This document shows positions 31,927 through 39,088 of a stretch of 41,902 nt of DNA, piece by piece (the first letter of the stretch is position 1; the number at the start of each line of letters is the position of its first letter). The notes beneath the pieces are model-generated. The model saw only the letters and a program-made list of their open reading frames with translations, did no database searches and was not told the origin of the DNA. Position numbers and translations under genes: made by a program. The stretch comes from a virus: the IMG/VR virus record IMGVR_UViG_3300042304_000146, positions 1 to 41,902 of that record. One strand, written 5' to 3'.

Positions 31927-31934
31927 TATTTATA
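31927..31934 (-). promoter_or_regulatory. Late promoter abutting the gp3 start codon
   Basis: Minus strand TATAAATA, an exact match to the T4 late motif, is followed by ACCAT and then the ATG at 31921. With the T4 spacing, transcription would start at or within a base of the start codon, giving a leaderless mRNA. The gp23 terminator lies immediately upstream. Confidence 0.8.
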
Positions 31935-31938
31935 AAGC

Positions 31939-31970
31939 AAAAAAAAGAGGAACATTTCTGTCCCTCTTTT
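31939..31970 (-). terminator. Rho-independent terminator after the major capsid gene
   Basis: On the minus strand AAAAGAGG/CCTCTTTT (8 bp), an internal mismatch, three more pairs (ACA/TGT) and a four-base loop, followed by TTTT. It begins about 28 bases after the gp23 stop. It would insulate the very high gp23 transcription from the recombination genes downstream. Confidence 0.85.
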
Positions 31971-31997
31971 AAGTACCTCTCTTAACGGAGGTTTAGA

Positions 31998-33338
31998 TTA
32001 CATCAAGTTGCTGATGCGGAATGCACGGTAGTAGTTGTTAGCTTGAGTGTTCAATGCACCCAAACCTTGGTTAGTACCTTCTGCGAATGGGTTTGCAACC
32101 AATCCGTAACGAGTTTTGAAACCAATTTTTGGTTGGAATGTACCCGTATCAACTGCACGAACCATTTGCAACGGTACGTATGGGCAGTAGAACAGACCAG
32201 CGTCATAGGCATTAGTACCTTTGTAACCAACAACAGCGAATTCGCTAGAGAAGTTAGCTGGGAAGTATGGGTCAATATAGACCTTGATACGACCGAAGAT
32301 GGTACCAGCGAATGTGTTACCTGTGTCATCAACTGTCAAGCTAACTTGTGAGCTGAGAGCAGATTGATAATCAAGGATACCAGCCATTGCCAAAGCGGAA
32401 GCAACATCAGATGAACAAATCATGATGTTACCTTTGCCTCTACGAGTAGTCTTGGCAATAGTATTAGCTTCACGCTCGATTTGGAATGCCAAACCTTTAA
32501 CTTTTTCGACCATCCAACGACCATTAGAGTCTGTGTCAAGGTTGAACACACCAGCAGTAGTTGTACCAACTTGTGCACCGATTTTAGCAGATGCATAAAC
32601 TGTACGAACCACTTCACGGTTAATTTCAGCAAGAATTTCAGAAGACAAGATGTTTGCCAATTCTGTTTCTGCGTCCAAACCGTGGACTGCTTTCAAGTCT
32701 TGTGCAAGTTCCATTGAGTATTCTGCCTTCAAAGCACGAGTCTTTGCAGTAACAGTAACTTTCTCAATAGAGAATGCCATTTCTTGGAATGCGTTAGCAG
32801 CAGCGCCATCACCCAAGGCTTCAGCACGAGCTGTTGACATAGCACCAACAGCAGCGGCATTACCTGTGAAGATTTCTGTTGGCAATGTGCCTTCTGCAAA
32901 TGCTTGGTTACCAGAGGTACCCAAACCAGAGAAACCAGTGTTAGCTTCGTTGAAGAAGGCTTCAGTACCGGATTGACCTGCATACTTAGTACGCATTGCG
33001 AAGATAAGACCTGTAGGTCCAGTCATTGGCTGAACGCCGCAGATATCATAAGCAATCAGGTTAGGCAATGAACGGCGAACCAAGCTGATAAGGATTGGAT
33101 CGAAACCGGCAACAGGACCTGCAGCAGCTGAACCGCCTTGGAAACCACCGTTTGTAGAACCCATAGAGTTCGTTGGTGCTGTTTCATACAACATACCAGC
33201 AGATTTCTGCATTTCAACGGCTTGGTTCTCAAGCACGACAGCAGTAACGGCCTTACGGTATGGATCTTTAATAGCTGGGAGGTCTGGGTGCTCCAGTACG
33301 CCTTCCCATTTCTTTTGTAGACTTTCTGACAAATACAT
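31998..33338 (-). CDS. 23: Major capsid protein gp23
   Basis: 446 residues, HK97-fold capsomer subunit, processed near its N terminus by gp21 during head maturation. Segments typical of gp23 include PIDYLISLVRRSLPNLIAYDICGVQPMTGPTGLIFAMR (here DPILISLVRRSLPNL, then GVQPMTGPTGLIFAM), AYSMEL-like ALKAEYSMELAQDL, and DYQSALS. A strong AAGGAG ribosome site precedes the ATG. It is the most expressed gene expected and has its own terminator. No TATAAATA lies in the short gap upstream, so it should be transcribed with gp22. Confidence 0.97.
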   Translation of the reverse strand: MYLSESLQKKWEGVLEHPDLPAIKDPYRKAVTAVVLENQAVEMQKSAGMLYETAPTNSMGSTNGGFQGGSAAAGPVAGFDPILISLVRRSLPNLIAYDICGVQPMTGPTGLIFAMRTKYAGQSGTEAFFNEANTGFSGLGTSGNQAFAEGTLPTEIFTGNAAAVGAMSTARAEALGDGAAANAFQEMAFSIEKVTVTAKTRALKAEYSMELAQDLKAVHGLDAETELANILSSEILAEINREVVRTVYASAKIGAQVGTTTAGVFNLDTDSNGRWMVEKVKGLAFQIEREANTIAKTTRRGKGNIMICSSDVASALAMAGILDYQSALSSQVSLTVDDTGNTFAGTIFGRIKVYIDPYFPANFSSEFAVVGYKGTNAYDAGLFYCPYVPLQMVRAVDTGTFQPKIGFKTRYGLVANPFAEGTNQGLGALNTQANNYYRAFRISNLM

Positions 33339-33364
33339 ATAATTCTCCTTGTGGATTTGTTTAA

Positions 33365-34363
33365 TTAAATTTTAGTTTTCGAAATTGCTTGCATGACAGA
33401 AGCAACGTATGGATCAGCAGCGGTTACTTGTTTCTCGCTACCATCTTCTACTTGCTCATGTAGGTCTCTCACATCAGCCTTTTTAGTGCCAGATGGGAAA
33501 TAGTTCTCACGGATTGTCTCAAGCTTTTCTTTGTATTCTTCCTCTGTAGAAAAATCAACACTCTCTGCAAGTGCTTTTACTTTTTCAGCTTGAGTAGCTG
33601 CAAGTCCATCACAGACTTCATGTGCAATTTCTGCTTTATGGGATTCAATGAGCGATTTCTTCAATTGAATACCTGTTTCAATTTCTTCATTAAGTTTAGA
33701 CTCTAGTTCTTCCACTTTAGTAGAAAGTTCTTCAACTAGGTCCACTTTGTCAGCAGGAACATCGATGTAATGTTCTGTGAACAAATTCTTCAAGCCGCCA
33801 ATGAAGTCTTCAGTCAATTCGGCACGAAGACCGGATTCAACTGCAATTTCATTGTCTGCCATCCATTGCTCAACAACATAAGAAAGGTAGTCATCAACCT
33901 TTTCGGTCAAGTCGGCCTTGATAGTCTCAACTGCTTCTTCAAGCATGCCGGCATATCGTTCTTCTGTTTCTTCTTCAATTTGAGATACACGGTCAAAGAC
34001 ACGAGCTTCAAAAATTGTTGCAGCTTTGGATTTAAAATCTTCTGAAATGGTATCGTCATCTGAGAACAACGAATTCATGTCATGTGTTATTTCTTCTTCA
34101 CTCATAGTTTTTTTGCCACCAACTGGCTTGTTCTGAGTGTCAGCAGAAGCTGCTGATGGTTTTGTAGCTGGTGGTGTAGCGCTCTTAGCACCTTTGGTAG
34201 CATCAATCTTCTCAGAGTCACCCATTGGATGAGCATCTGTATTAGTTGGGCCACCGAGGTCTTGAACCTCACCAGGCAGTTTTTGGGCTGGCATGCTTGA
34301 GGCTGTCTTCTTGCTTCCTGCAAGAATATCGGCTGCGGCTTCCATTAGTTTACTGTTTGCCAT
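33365..34363 (-). CDS. 22: Prohead core scaffolding protein gp22
   Basis: 332 residues, acidic and largely helical (EELSTKVEELESKLNEEIE and similar), the main internal scaffold of the prohead, later degraded by gp21. The N-terminal 100 residues are low-complexity (A, P, T, K) and include MEAAADILAGSKK. A late promoter and AGGAG ribosome site precede it. It is longer than T4 gp22 (269) but of the size usual in cyanophage relatives. It ends 26 bases before gp23. Confidence 0.92.
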   Translation of the reverse strand: MANSKLMEAAADILAGSKKTASSMPAQKLPGEVQDLGGPTNTDAHPMGDSEKIDATKGAKSATPPATKPSAASADTQNKPVGGKKTMSEEEITHDMNSLFSDDDTISEDFKSKAATIFEARVFDRVSQIEEETEERYAGMLEEAVETIKADLTEKVDDYLSYVVEQWMADNEIAVESGLRAELTEDFIGGLKNLFTEHYIDVPADKVDLVEELSTKVEELESKLNEEIETGIQLKKSLIESHKAEIAHEVCDGLAATQAEKVKALAESVDFSTEEEYKEKLETIRENYFPSGTKKADVRDLHEQVEDGSEKQVTAADPYVASVMQAISKTKI

Positions 34364-34385
34364 TAGGAATCTCCTTTTGATTTCT

Positions 34386-34393
34386 TATTTATA
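34386..34393 (-). promoter_or_regulatory. Late promoter for gp22-gp23
   Basis: Exact TATAAATA on the minus strand, 22 bases before the gp22 ATG, with the AGGAG ribosome site between. It lies in the 33-base gap after gp21. Confidence 0.88.
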
Positions 34394-34396
34394 AAA

Positions 34397-35047
34397 TTAA
34401 AGTTTTCGTAAGTAATTTTCAAATAATTTTAGCGCAACTTCCTCTATTTGTTTGGAAGAAGCCGCTCTTATTTGTTTTTTAGCATCATCAAAGTCCATTT
34501 CTACGAAACGGCCTTCAACAAACATCCATTCTTTATTCTCCATAATACCATTGACGAAAGCGCCAGGGGCTGATGGGTCGGCAACAATGTCAGCTGCCGT
34601 GGCAAGTTTAAGGTCGTCTTGAACTAGGTTGTATCCTTCTCTTGTTTGCACAACAGAACCCATAGCTCTCGATGACACTCCAACTTGAATATTGTTCTCA
34701 ATAAAATTCTTTACGATTTGACCGTAAGGAGTTTCTAGAATTAATGCTTTACCATAGAAGGTGTTGCCATCTTCATCTAAGGACACAATCTTATGTGACA
34801 CACGTTCTAAGTTAATAGATGGTGTGTCAGGGTGGCCTAGTTCACCTAAAGCACGGTTTGTTTTAATGTATTCTTCATTATATCTCTTTACTTCTTCACG
34901 TAACGTGTTCATTTTATACATTCTATTGTTACGATTTACTTTATCGCCAACTAGGAATGTGCCTTCAATGTACAAGTGTTTTTTACCATTCTCAGAAGCT
35001 TCTGATAGGTACTTAACACTTTCAATTGTTTCGGTAATTAATTTCAT
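34397..35047 (-). CDS. 21: Prohead protease gp21
   Basis: 216 residues from the ATG at 35047, selected because GGAG lies 9 bases upstream; an in-frame start at 35071 would overlap the previous gene. It is a serine protease of the T4 prohead type with a herpesvirus-protease-like fold. The catalytic histidine is H72 in GELGHPDT and the serine is S125 in VGVSSRA. It cleaves scaffold and gp23 after glutamate-containing sites. The segment LYIEGTFLVGDKVNRNNRMY is the family's signature start. Confidence 0.94.
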   Translation of the reverse strand: MKLITETIESVKYLSEASENGKKHLYIEGTFLVGDKVNRNNRMYKMNTLREEVKRYNEEYIKTNRALGELGHPDTPSINLERVSHKIVSLDEDGNTFYGKALILETPYGQIVKNFIENNIQVGVSSRAMGSVVQTREGYNLVQDDLKLATAADIVADPSAPGAFVNGIMENKEWMFVEGRFVEMDFDDAKKQIRAASSKQIEEVALKLFENYLRKL

Positions 35048-35051
35048 TGGG

Positions 35052-35408
35052 TTATGCTCCAGTATTAACATCTACAGAGAATGTAGCTTGCTTACTTAAT
35101 TCCATAACCAAAGTGCCGCCAGTTGCAATCGTAACAACAACATTAGCTGTATTGTTATTTGCAATCGAGTGGCCAAATTCATCAAATCTCATTTCACCAG
35201 AACCTTGTAGTGACAAGACTGGAGTAATATTACGAACAATAGTAATACTGCCATTCGTTGACCATGTAACACGCTTAATATCGGCAGATGTTACTGTTTC
35301 TATAACTGTATTTTTTCTCAAATCTGTAAGATTGATAGTGTATGTTCCAGGTTCAACGCATCTGATAACAGATGGACCTCTTAGTGAGTTTGTAACTTCT
35401 AGTGCCAT
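35052..35408 (-). CDS. Beta-rich small protein in the head cluster
   Basis: 118 residues. Alternating beta-strand and turn pattern (ADIKRVTWSTNGSITIVRN, ANVVVTIATGGTLVMELS) suggests a small beta-sandwich. There is no cysteine-rich or charged motif and no signal peptide. Its position between a basic prohead-type protein and the protease gp21 suggests a virion or head-decoration protein. From memory, similar proteins sit at this place in cyanophages, but I cannot name a T4 counterpart. The stop lies 4 bases upstream of the gp21 ATG. Confidence 0.7.
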   Translation of the reverse strand: MALEVTNSLRGPSVIRCVEPGTYTINLTDLRKNTVIETVTSADIKRVTWSTNGSITIVRNITPVLSLQGSGEMRFDEFGHSIANNNTANVVVTIATGGTLVMELSKQATFSVDVNTGA

Positions 35409-35409
35409 T

Positions 35410-35844
35410 TTATTTTATTCCCATGGATGAGCGCCTACGCATTGACATTTTTCTTTTTAACAATGAACGGCGCAATTTAGCTTTACGTGTTGTTTTCCAA
35501 GAACGCTTTAACATTCTCGCTTTATGAAGGCGTGATGTAGCAGATATACGTTTAAGTGTATTGCCCGAAATTCTGTAACCTTTAATGCCTGAACGTTTAA
35601 CATTCTTTTGAACGACAATACGACCTTTAGCATTTCTTCTAATTCTACGGCGAATCTTTTGAATTCTACCCATTTTAATAATGTTTGAACTTGCTTCATC
35701 TAAAATAACTTCTTCAAACATGTCGGCTGCAATATAACGCTTTGCTTCTTCAAGACGTTGAGACACGATTTCATTAAGACGAGCATGAATTGTTTCTCTT
35801 GCTTCATCCAACTTTCTATGTATAATAGATTCCACAAAGGTCAT
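35410..35844 (-). CDS. Highly basic prohead core-like protein (gp68 candidate)
   Basis: 144 residues, close to the 141 of T4 gp68, and in the position expected for a prohead core protein upstream of gp21. The N-terminal 45 residues form an amphipathic helix (VESIIHRKLDEARETIHAR, VSQRLEEAKRYIA). The C-terminal 90 are extremely rich in arginine and lysine (for example QKIRRRIRRNAKG), suitable for nucleic-acid or acidic-scaffold binding. Sequence similarity to T4 gp68 is not evident to me, so the name rests on size, charge and location. It overlaps the neighbour upstream by 4 bases. Confidence 0.7.
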   Translation of the reverse strand: MTFVESIIHRKLDEARETIHARLNEIVSQRLEEAKRYIAADMFEEVILDEASSNIIKMGRIQKIRRRIRRNAKGRIVVQKNVKRSGIKGYRISGNTLKRISATSRLHKARMLKRSWKTTRKAKLRRSLLKRKMSMRRRSSMGIK

Positions 35845-36620
35845 TTCATATGCCTAAATGCAAAATCAGAAGCACGGCCTAAATGTTCTTTAGACTTATT
35901 TACCATCGACTCATACTTCTTTTTATTATCATCGTTCAAAGCTTTATGTACTTGAGTAATTGCTGACGCAGTATAGTGGTCAACTTTCATCTTTGTACCA
36001 TCGGCAAATTGAACTGGTTCGTGTTGTTTGGTCTTTACAATTCTATGCAAAGCATCCATAACTGATTCTTGAATCTGAGTTTCTTCAGATTGGATTGGTG
36101 CATCAATTTTTGGTCCATAAGGGATCGAAAAGTATTTGTCCAATGTATTGTTATAATAAAGGGCAATTCTAGTATTGTCTGGATACATACGAATAGATTT
36201 GCGCTTTAGTACAAGAACAGCAGGAGGGTCACGTGGTGTATCTACACCTTCAAGTTGAATAGACTCTTTAACTTCAGTATCAAATTCAACCTTGTGTGCT
36301 TTTAATTTACGACCACTTGGACTAACCTTAAAGTCTGCCGTGTCAATTACGTCAGTAACTTCTTTAATTGAACGGCGAGCTTGTTGGTTAATCTGTTTGT
36401 TATTCGAAATTAAGTCTACCATTTTATTGAAAAGGTTTTGGACAATCATGCGGTCTGCATTATTGAAAGTAGGTCTTTCTTCTTTCATTTTATCCAACAC
36501 GGCATGAATTCGTTGCATCTGTGCCTTATTGGCCAGACCAGCACGAACTAAAACATCGAACTTGGAATAGTCCGACTTTTCTTCTTCAACAATAGACTTA
36601 AATTCGTTTAACGATTTCAT
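35841..36620 (-). CDS. Hypothetical 259-residue head-cluster protein
   Basis: Unrecognised. The N terminus MKSLNEFKSIVEE is shared in style by several phage structural genes. The first 110 residues are helical (LVRAGLANKAQMQRIHAVLDKM, VQNLFNKMVDLISNN). The middle includes a beta segment (PAVLVLKRKSIRMYPDNTRIALYY). The C terminus (VHKALNDDNKKKYESMVNKS) is helical and basic. It overlaps neighbours by 4 bases on both sides, within the prohead operon, so it is probably a head assembly or virion protein. From memory, related proteins occur in the same place in other marine T4-like phages. Confidence 0.75.
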   Translation of the reverse strand: MKSLNEFKSIVEEEKSDYSKFDVLVRAGLANKAQMQRIHAVLDKMKEERPTFNNADRMIVQNLFNKMVDLISNNKQINQQARRSIKEVTDVIDTADFKVSPSGRKLKAHKVEFDTEVKESIQLEGVDTPRDPPAVLVLKRKSIRMYPDNTRIALYYNNTLDKYFSIPYGPKIDAPIQSEETQIQESVMDALHRIVKTKQHEPVQFADGTKMKVDHYTASAITQVHKALNDDNKKKYESMVNKSKEHLGRASDFAFRHMK

Positions 36621-36799
36621 TCTGCTTCTGTAGTTTCTGGTGTCTCTGCTTGCTTATCATTGAACAAAGATTGAGCAATTTCAATTTTCTTTGCTGCCAA
36701 AGCATCAAAGGCTCGTGCTGATAGCAAATCATTCAAAGTGTCTTTTGCTTCAGATGCATTGCCTGTGGCAACACTATTAATAAAATCTTGAACTTCCAT
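36617..36799 (-). CDS. 67: Small acidic prohead core protein (gp67-like)
   Basis: 60 residues from the ATG at 36799, preferred because GGAG lies 6 bases upstream; the earlier ATG at 36811 overlaps that site. The protein is helical with an acidic tail (ETPETTEAE). T4 gp67 is a similar small acidic core protein located right after gp20. The segment VATGNASEAKDTLNDLLSAR is typical of the marine members. It sits between portal and the 259-residue protein and overlaps the latter by 4 bases. Confidence 0.75.
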   Translation of the reverse strand: MEVQDFINSVATGNASEAKDTLNDLLSARAFDALAAKKIEIAQSLFNDKQAETPETTEAE

Positions 36800-36810
36800 T
36801 TTAATCTCCA

Positions 36811-38469
36811 TTATTTTCTATTTAGTCTCGATGAAAATTTATCCACTTCAGCATCTAAAGTTGGTGTTTTAGATTCTGCGGATTTATCATCAATTGTATT
36901 ATCCTCTGGAGGATAATCTTCATTAGTGGCCTGTTGTTCTTGGCCAGGAATAGGCATTGTCGGTCCGCCAGTTCCATCTTTTTCTTCTACAGCAATCTGT
37001 TTGTCCATTTCATCAATGGTTTCATCAGACATTTGTAGAATGTTTCTTCTAACCCAATCAGCGGAGTAGTAACGACCAATATATGGGTCAACCACTTGCA
37101 ACAGTTGTACTCTAGTTTGCAACAACTCTGCATCACGCATTTCGGTAAAGTTATTATCTTTCTTGTAATCATAATAGATTACTTCTCTGAATTCATCCCA
37201 TTCGTCAGCAGTACAGATACCTTTCAGTACCAACTGTGTTCGCAAAGCATGGTCAAAGATTTGAGAGAATTTATTACGCAATCTAATAATAAACTTAGTG
37301 AACTTAACTTCATCACGGGTAACTTCTGTTGTACGACCAACACCAATCATACCACCTTGTTGTGGTTCTAAACGGCTGATAGGCACATTCAATGACTGAA
37401 GAAGTTTCTGTCTGAAATACTTAACATCTTCCAACTCACCAAGGTTTTGGCCAGCAGGTAGTGTAGTAATCTCTGTACCTTTACCACCTTCACGGCGAGG
37501 CAACCAGAAGTCTTCAAGCATAGACATGTGTTTACGGTCATCACGCAACTCACCAGTCTGAGCATCATACACCATCTTGTTACGATACTTAACCATAACA
37601 TCACGCAAGTATTGTTCAGCCTTACCTTTTGGTAAGTTACCAACGTCAATGTAGAAAATGCGGCGTTCAGGTGCTCTTGAAATACGGTAAATAACAACCG
37701 CATCTTCAATCATACGCAACTGATTCAGAGGCTTAATAGCCTTATGTAAATAAGAAATCACAAATGTATTCTTAGCATCCATCAAACCAGAAGTCACATT
37801 TAGAATGGACTCAGGCGCAATACGAATACCTTGAGATACTTGTGCGCTATATTGTTGTGTCGTAGTACCCTTGTCATTATAGACATAGTATTCGGCAATA
37901 GACTTAATAATTTGAGTACCTGTTTTAGGGTCTCTATCTTTTTTAATCTCACGTACTTTACGAATCTTACGTGGATCAATATATCTTAACTCTTGGATAC
38001 CTTGTTTAGGTTGACTCTCATCGACCACAACATGGTAATAAATTCTACCATCAATATACCAACGTTTGAACAAGTCATCAGAAAGGTTATTGAAGTTTAA
38101 AAGTTTAAGAACAGTATTGAATTCTTCAATAATCTTTTTCTTAATTGATTCTGGTTGCTTTAGTTTATCTAAAACAATGTCAACAGTACGACCAGTAACA
38201 TCATGAGTGATAGCTTCATTGACGATATCATCAATGGCCATTTCTAACTCAGGGTGGTTTGCCATCTCACGATAGCGGGTAATTAGTTCCAGTTCATTAC
38301 GAACTGCACCTTCTAAATCTACGTATGTTCCATAGTAAGCATTCTGGGTAATGGTAACTGCACCATCATCCATTGCACTTGTTGGAAGCGTAAAGGAAGC
38401 TTGTTCAGGTTTTTGTTCCTGAACAATGTCCTTTTCTCCGAGTGTAAACCCGAATAATTTTATTGCCAT
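36811..38469 (-). CDS. 20: Portal vertex protein gp20
   Basis: 552 residues (T4 gp20 is 524), forming the dodecameric DNA entry ring. Recognisable blocks include YREMANHPELEMAIDDIVNEAI, then FKRWYIDGRIYYHVVVDE, RYIDPRKIRKVREI, YRISRAPERRIFYIDVGNLPK, and GRTTEVTRDEVKFTKFI, each typical of gp20. The ATG is preceded by ATGGATATAAT, with no good ribosome site, and a strong terminator lies just upstream. Expression must therefore start very close to the ATG or come from read-through. Confidence 0.96.
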   Translation of the reverse strand: MAIKLFGFTLGEKDIVQEQKPEQASFTLPTSAMDDGAVTITQNAYYGTYVDLEGAVRNELELITRYREMANHPELEMAIDDIVNEAITHDVTGRTVDIVLDKLKQPESIKKKIIEEFNTVLKLLNFNNLSDDLFKRWYIDGRIYYHVVVDESQPKQGIQELRYIDPRKIRKVREIKKDRDPKTGTQIIKSIAEYYVYNDKGTTTQQYSAQVSQGIRIAPESILNVTSGLMDAKNTFVISYLHKAIKPLNQLRMIEDAVVIYRISRAPERRIFYIDVGNLPKGKAEQYLRDVMVKYRNKMVYDAQTGELRDDRKHMSMLEDFWLPRREGGKGTEITTLPAGQNLGELEDVKYFRQKLLQSLNVPISRLEPQQGGMIGVGRTTEVTRDEVKFTKFIIRLRNKFSQIFDHALRTQLVLKGICTADEWDEFREVIYYDYKKDNNFTEMRDAELLQTRVQLLQVVDPYIGRYYSADWVRRNILQMSDETIDEMDKQIAVEEKDGTGGPTMPIPGQEQQATNEDYPPEDNTIDDKSAESKTPTLDAEVDKFSSRLNRK

Positions 38470-38482
38470 ATTATATCCATTC

Positions 38483-38514
38483 TAAAAAATGGAAAAGGAC
38501 CGAAGTCCTTCTCC
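38483..38514 (-). terminator. Rho-independent terminator after gp19
   Basis: Minus strand GGAGAAGGAC/GTCCTTTTCC (10 pairs, one G-U) closed by a UUCG tetraloop (38491-38514), followed by ATTTTTT. It begins at the stop codon of the tube gene. Confidence 0.92.
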
Positions 38515-39060
38515 TTAAATCACATTGTCTGATACTGATTCCCACCATTGATAGGTGAGAGACACGGAAAACTCCTCAATCGTATCATTAGAACCCCAAT
38601 CAACATCGATTGGAGTAATGTCTGAAGGGAACAAGCCAATAAACTTGTACTTCTTCAGAGAGTCGCCTTTTTTACCATACTGTGTAACTGTACCATCTAC
38701 AGTATAACCGCCTGGTGTCAAAGCAGCTGGGTTACGGACATTAGTACCATGTGAATTGATACCAGCCATCCAGCGTTCGAAAGCATTACGAATGACGAAA
38801 TCTTCATCATTGATAATTGTGATTGTCCAATCTGCGAAAGTTCTGTTACCTACAAACTTCAACTCTCTACCAAAGTAATTCATAGGCACAACACCTAGCG
38901 TTGAGCCAGGCAATTGTGCTGATTTACACATGAAAGTTGTTTTTGCTTGTGCGTTTCCTGGAACAGAGAACGCAGGGAACGGCAACGAAACTTCAAATAA
39001 ATTTGGACGGGCACCGTCTCCAGTTAACTGTGAGCGGAATTCGTTTACATTAAAAGCCAT
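38515..39060 (-). CDS. 19: Tail tube protein gp19
   Basis: 181 residues (T4 gp19 is 163). It forms the inner tube of the contractile tail. The N terminus MAFNVNEFRSQL, then PNLFEVSLPF, CKSAQLPGSTLGVVPMNYFGR and WTITIINDEDFVIRNAFERWM are the family's core; the C terminus ends in VSLTYQWWESVS. A strong AGGAG site precedes it, and the terminator follows immediately. It shares its fold with the probable gp3 of this phage. Confidence 0.96.
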   Translation of the reverse strand: MAFNVNEFRSQLTGDGARPNLFEVSLPFPAFSVPGNAQAKTTFMCKSAQLPGSTLGVVPMNYFGRELKFVGNRTFADWTITIINDEDFVIRNAFERWMAGINSHGTNVRNPAALTPGGYTVDGTVTQYGKKGDSLKKYKFIGLFPSDITPIDVDWGSNDTIEEFSVSLTYQWWESVSDNVI

Positions 39061-39080
39061 TTAATATTCTCCTGTTTCTC

Positions 39081-39088
39081 TATTTATT
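39081..39088 (-). promoter_or_regulatory. Possible late promoter for gp19
   Basis: Minus strand AATAAATA, one mismatch to TATAAATA, ends 20 bases before the gp19 ATG and overlaps the gp18 stop codon. The spacing to the ribosome site is similar to that at gp22. It may raise tube synthesis over sheath synthesis. Confidence 0.4.

Noticed and set aside
32043-32976. Several plus- and minus-strand alternative frames of 60-110 codons inside gp23, and similar frames inside gp18, gp20, gp43 and others.
   Set aside because: They are shadows of strongly coding frames, with serine/threonine- or leucine-rich composition and no start signals.
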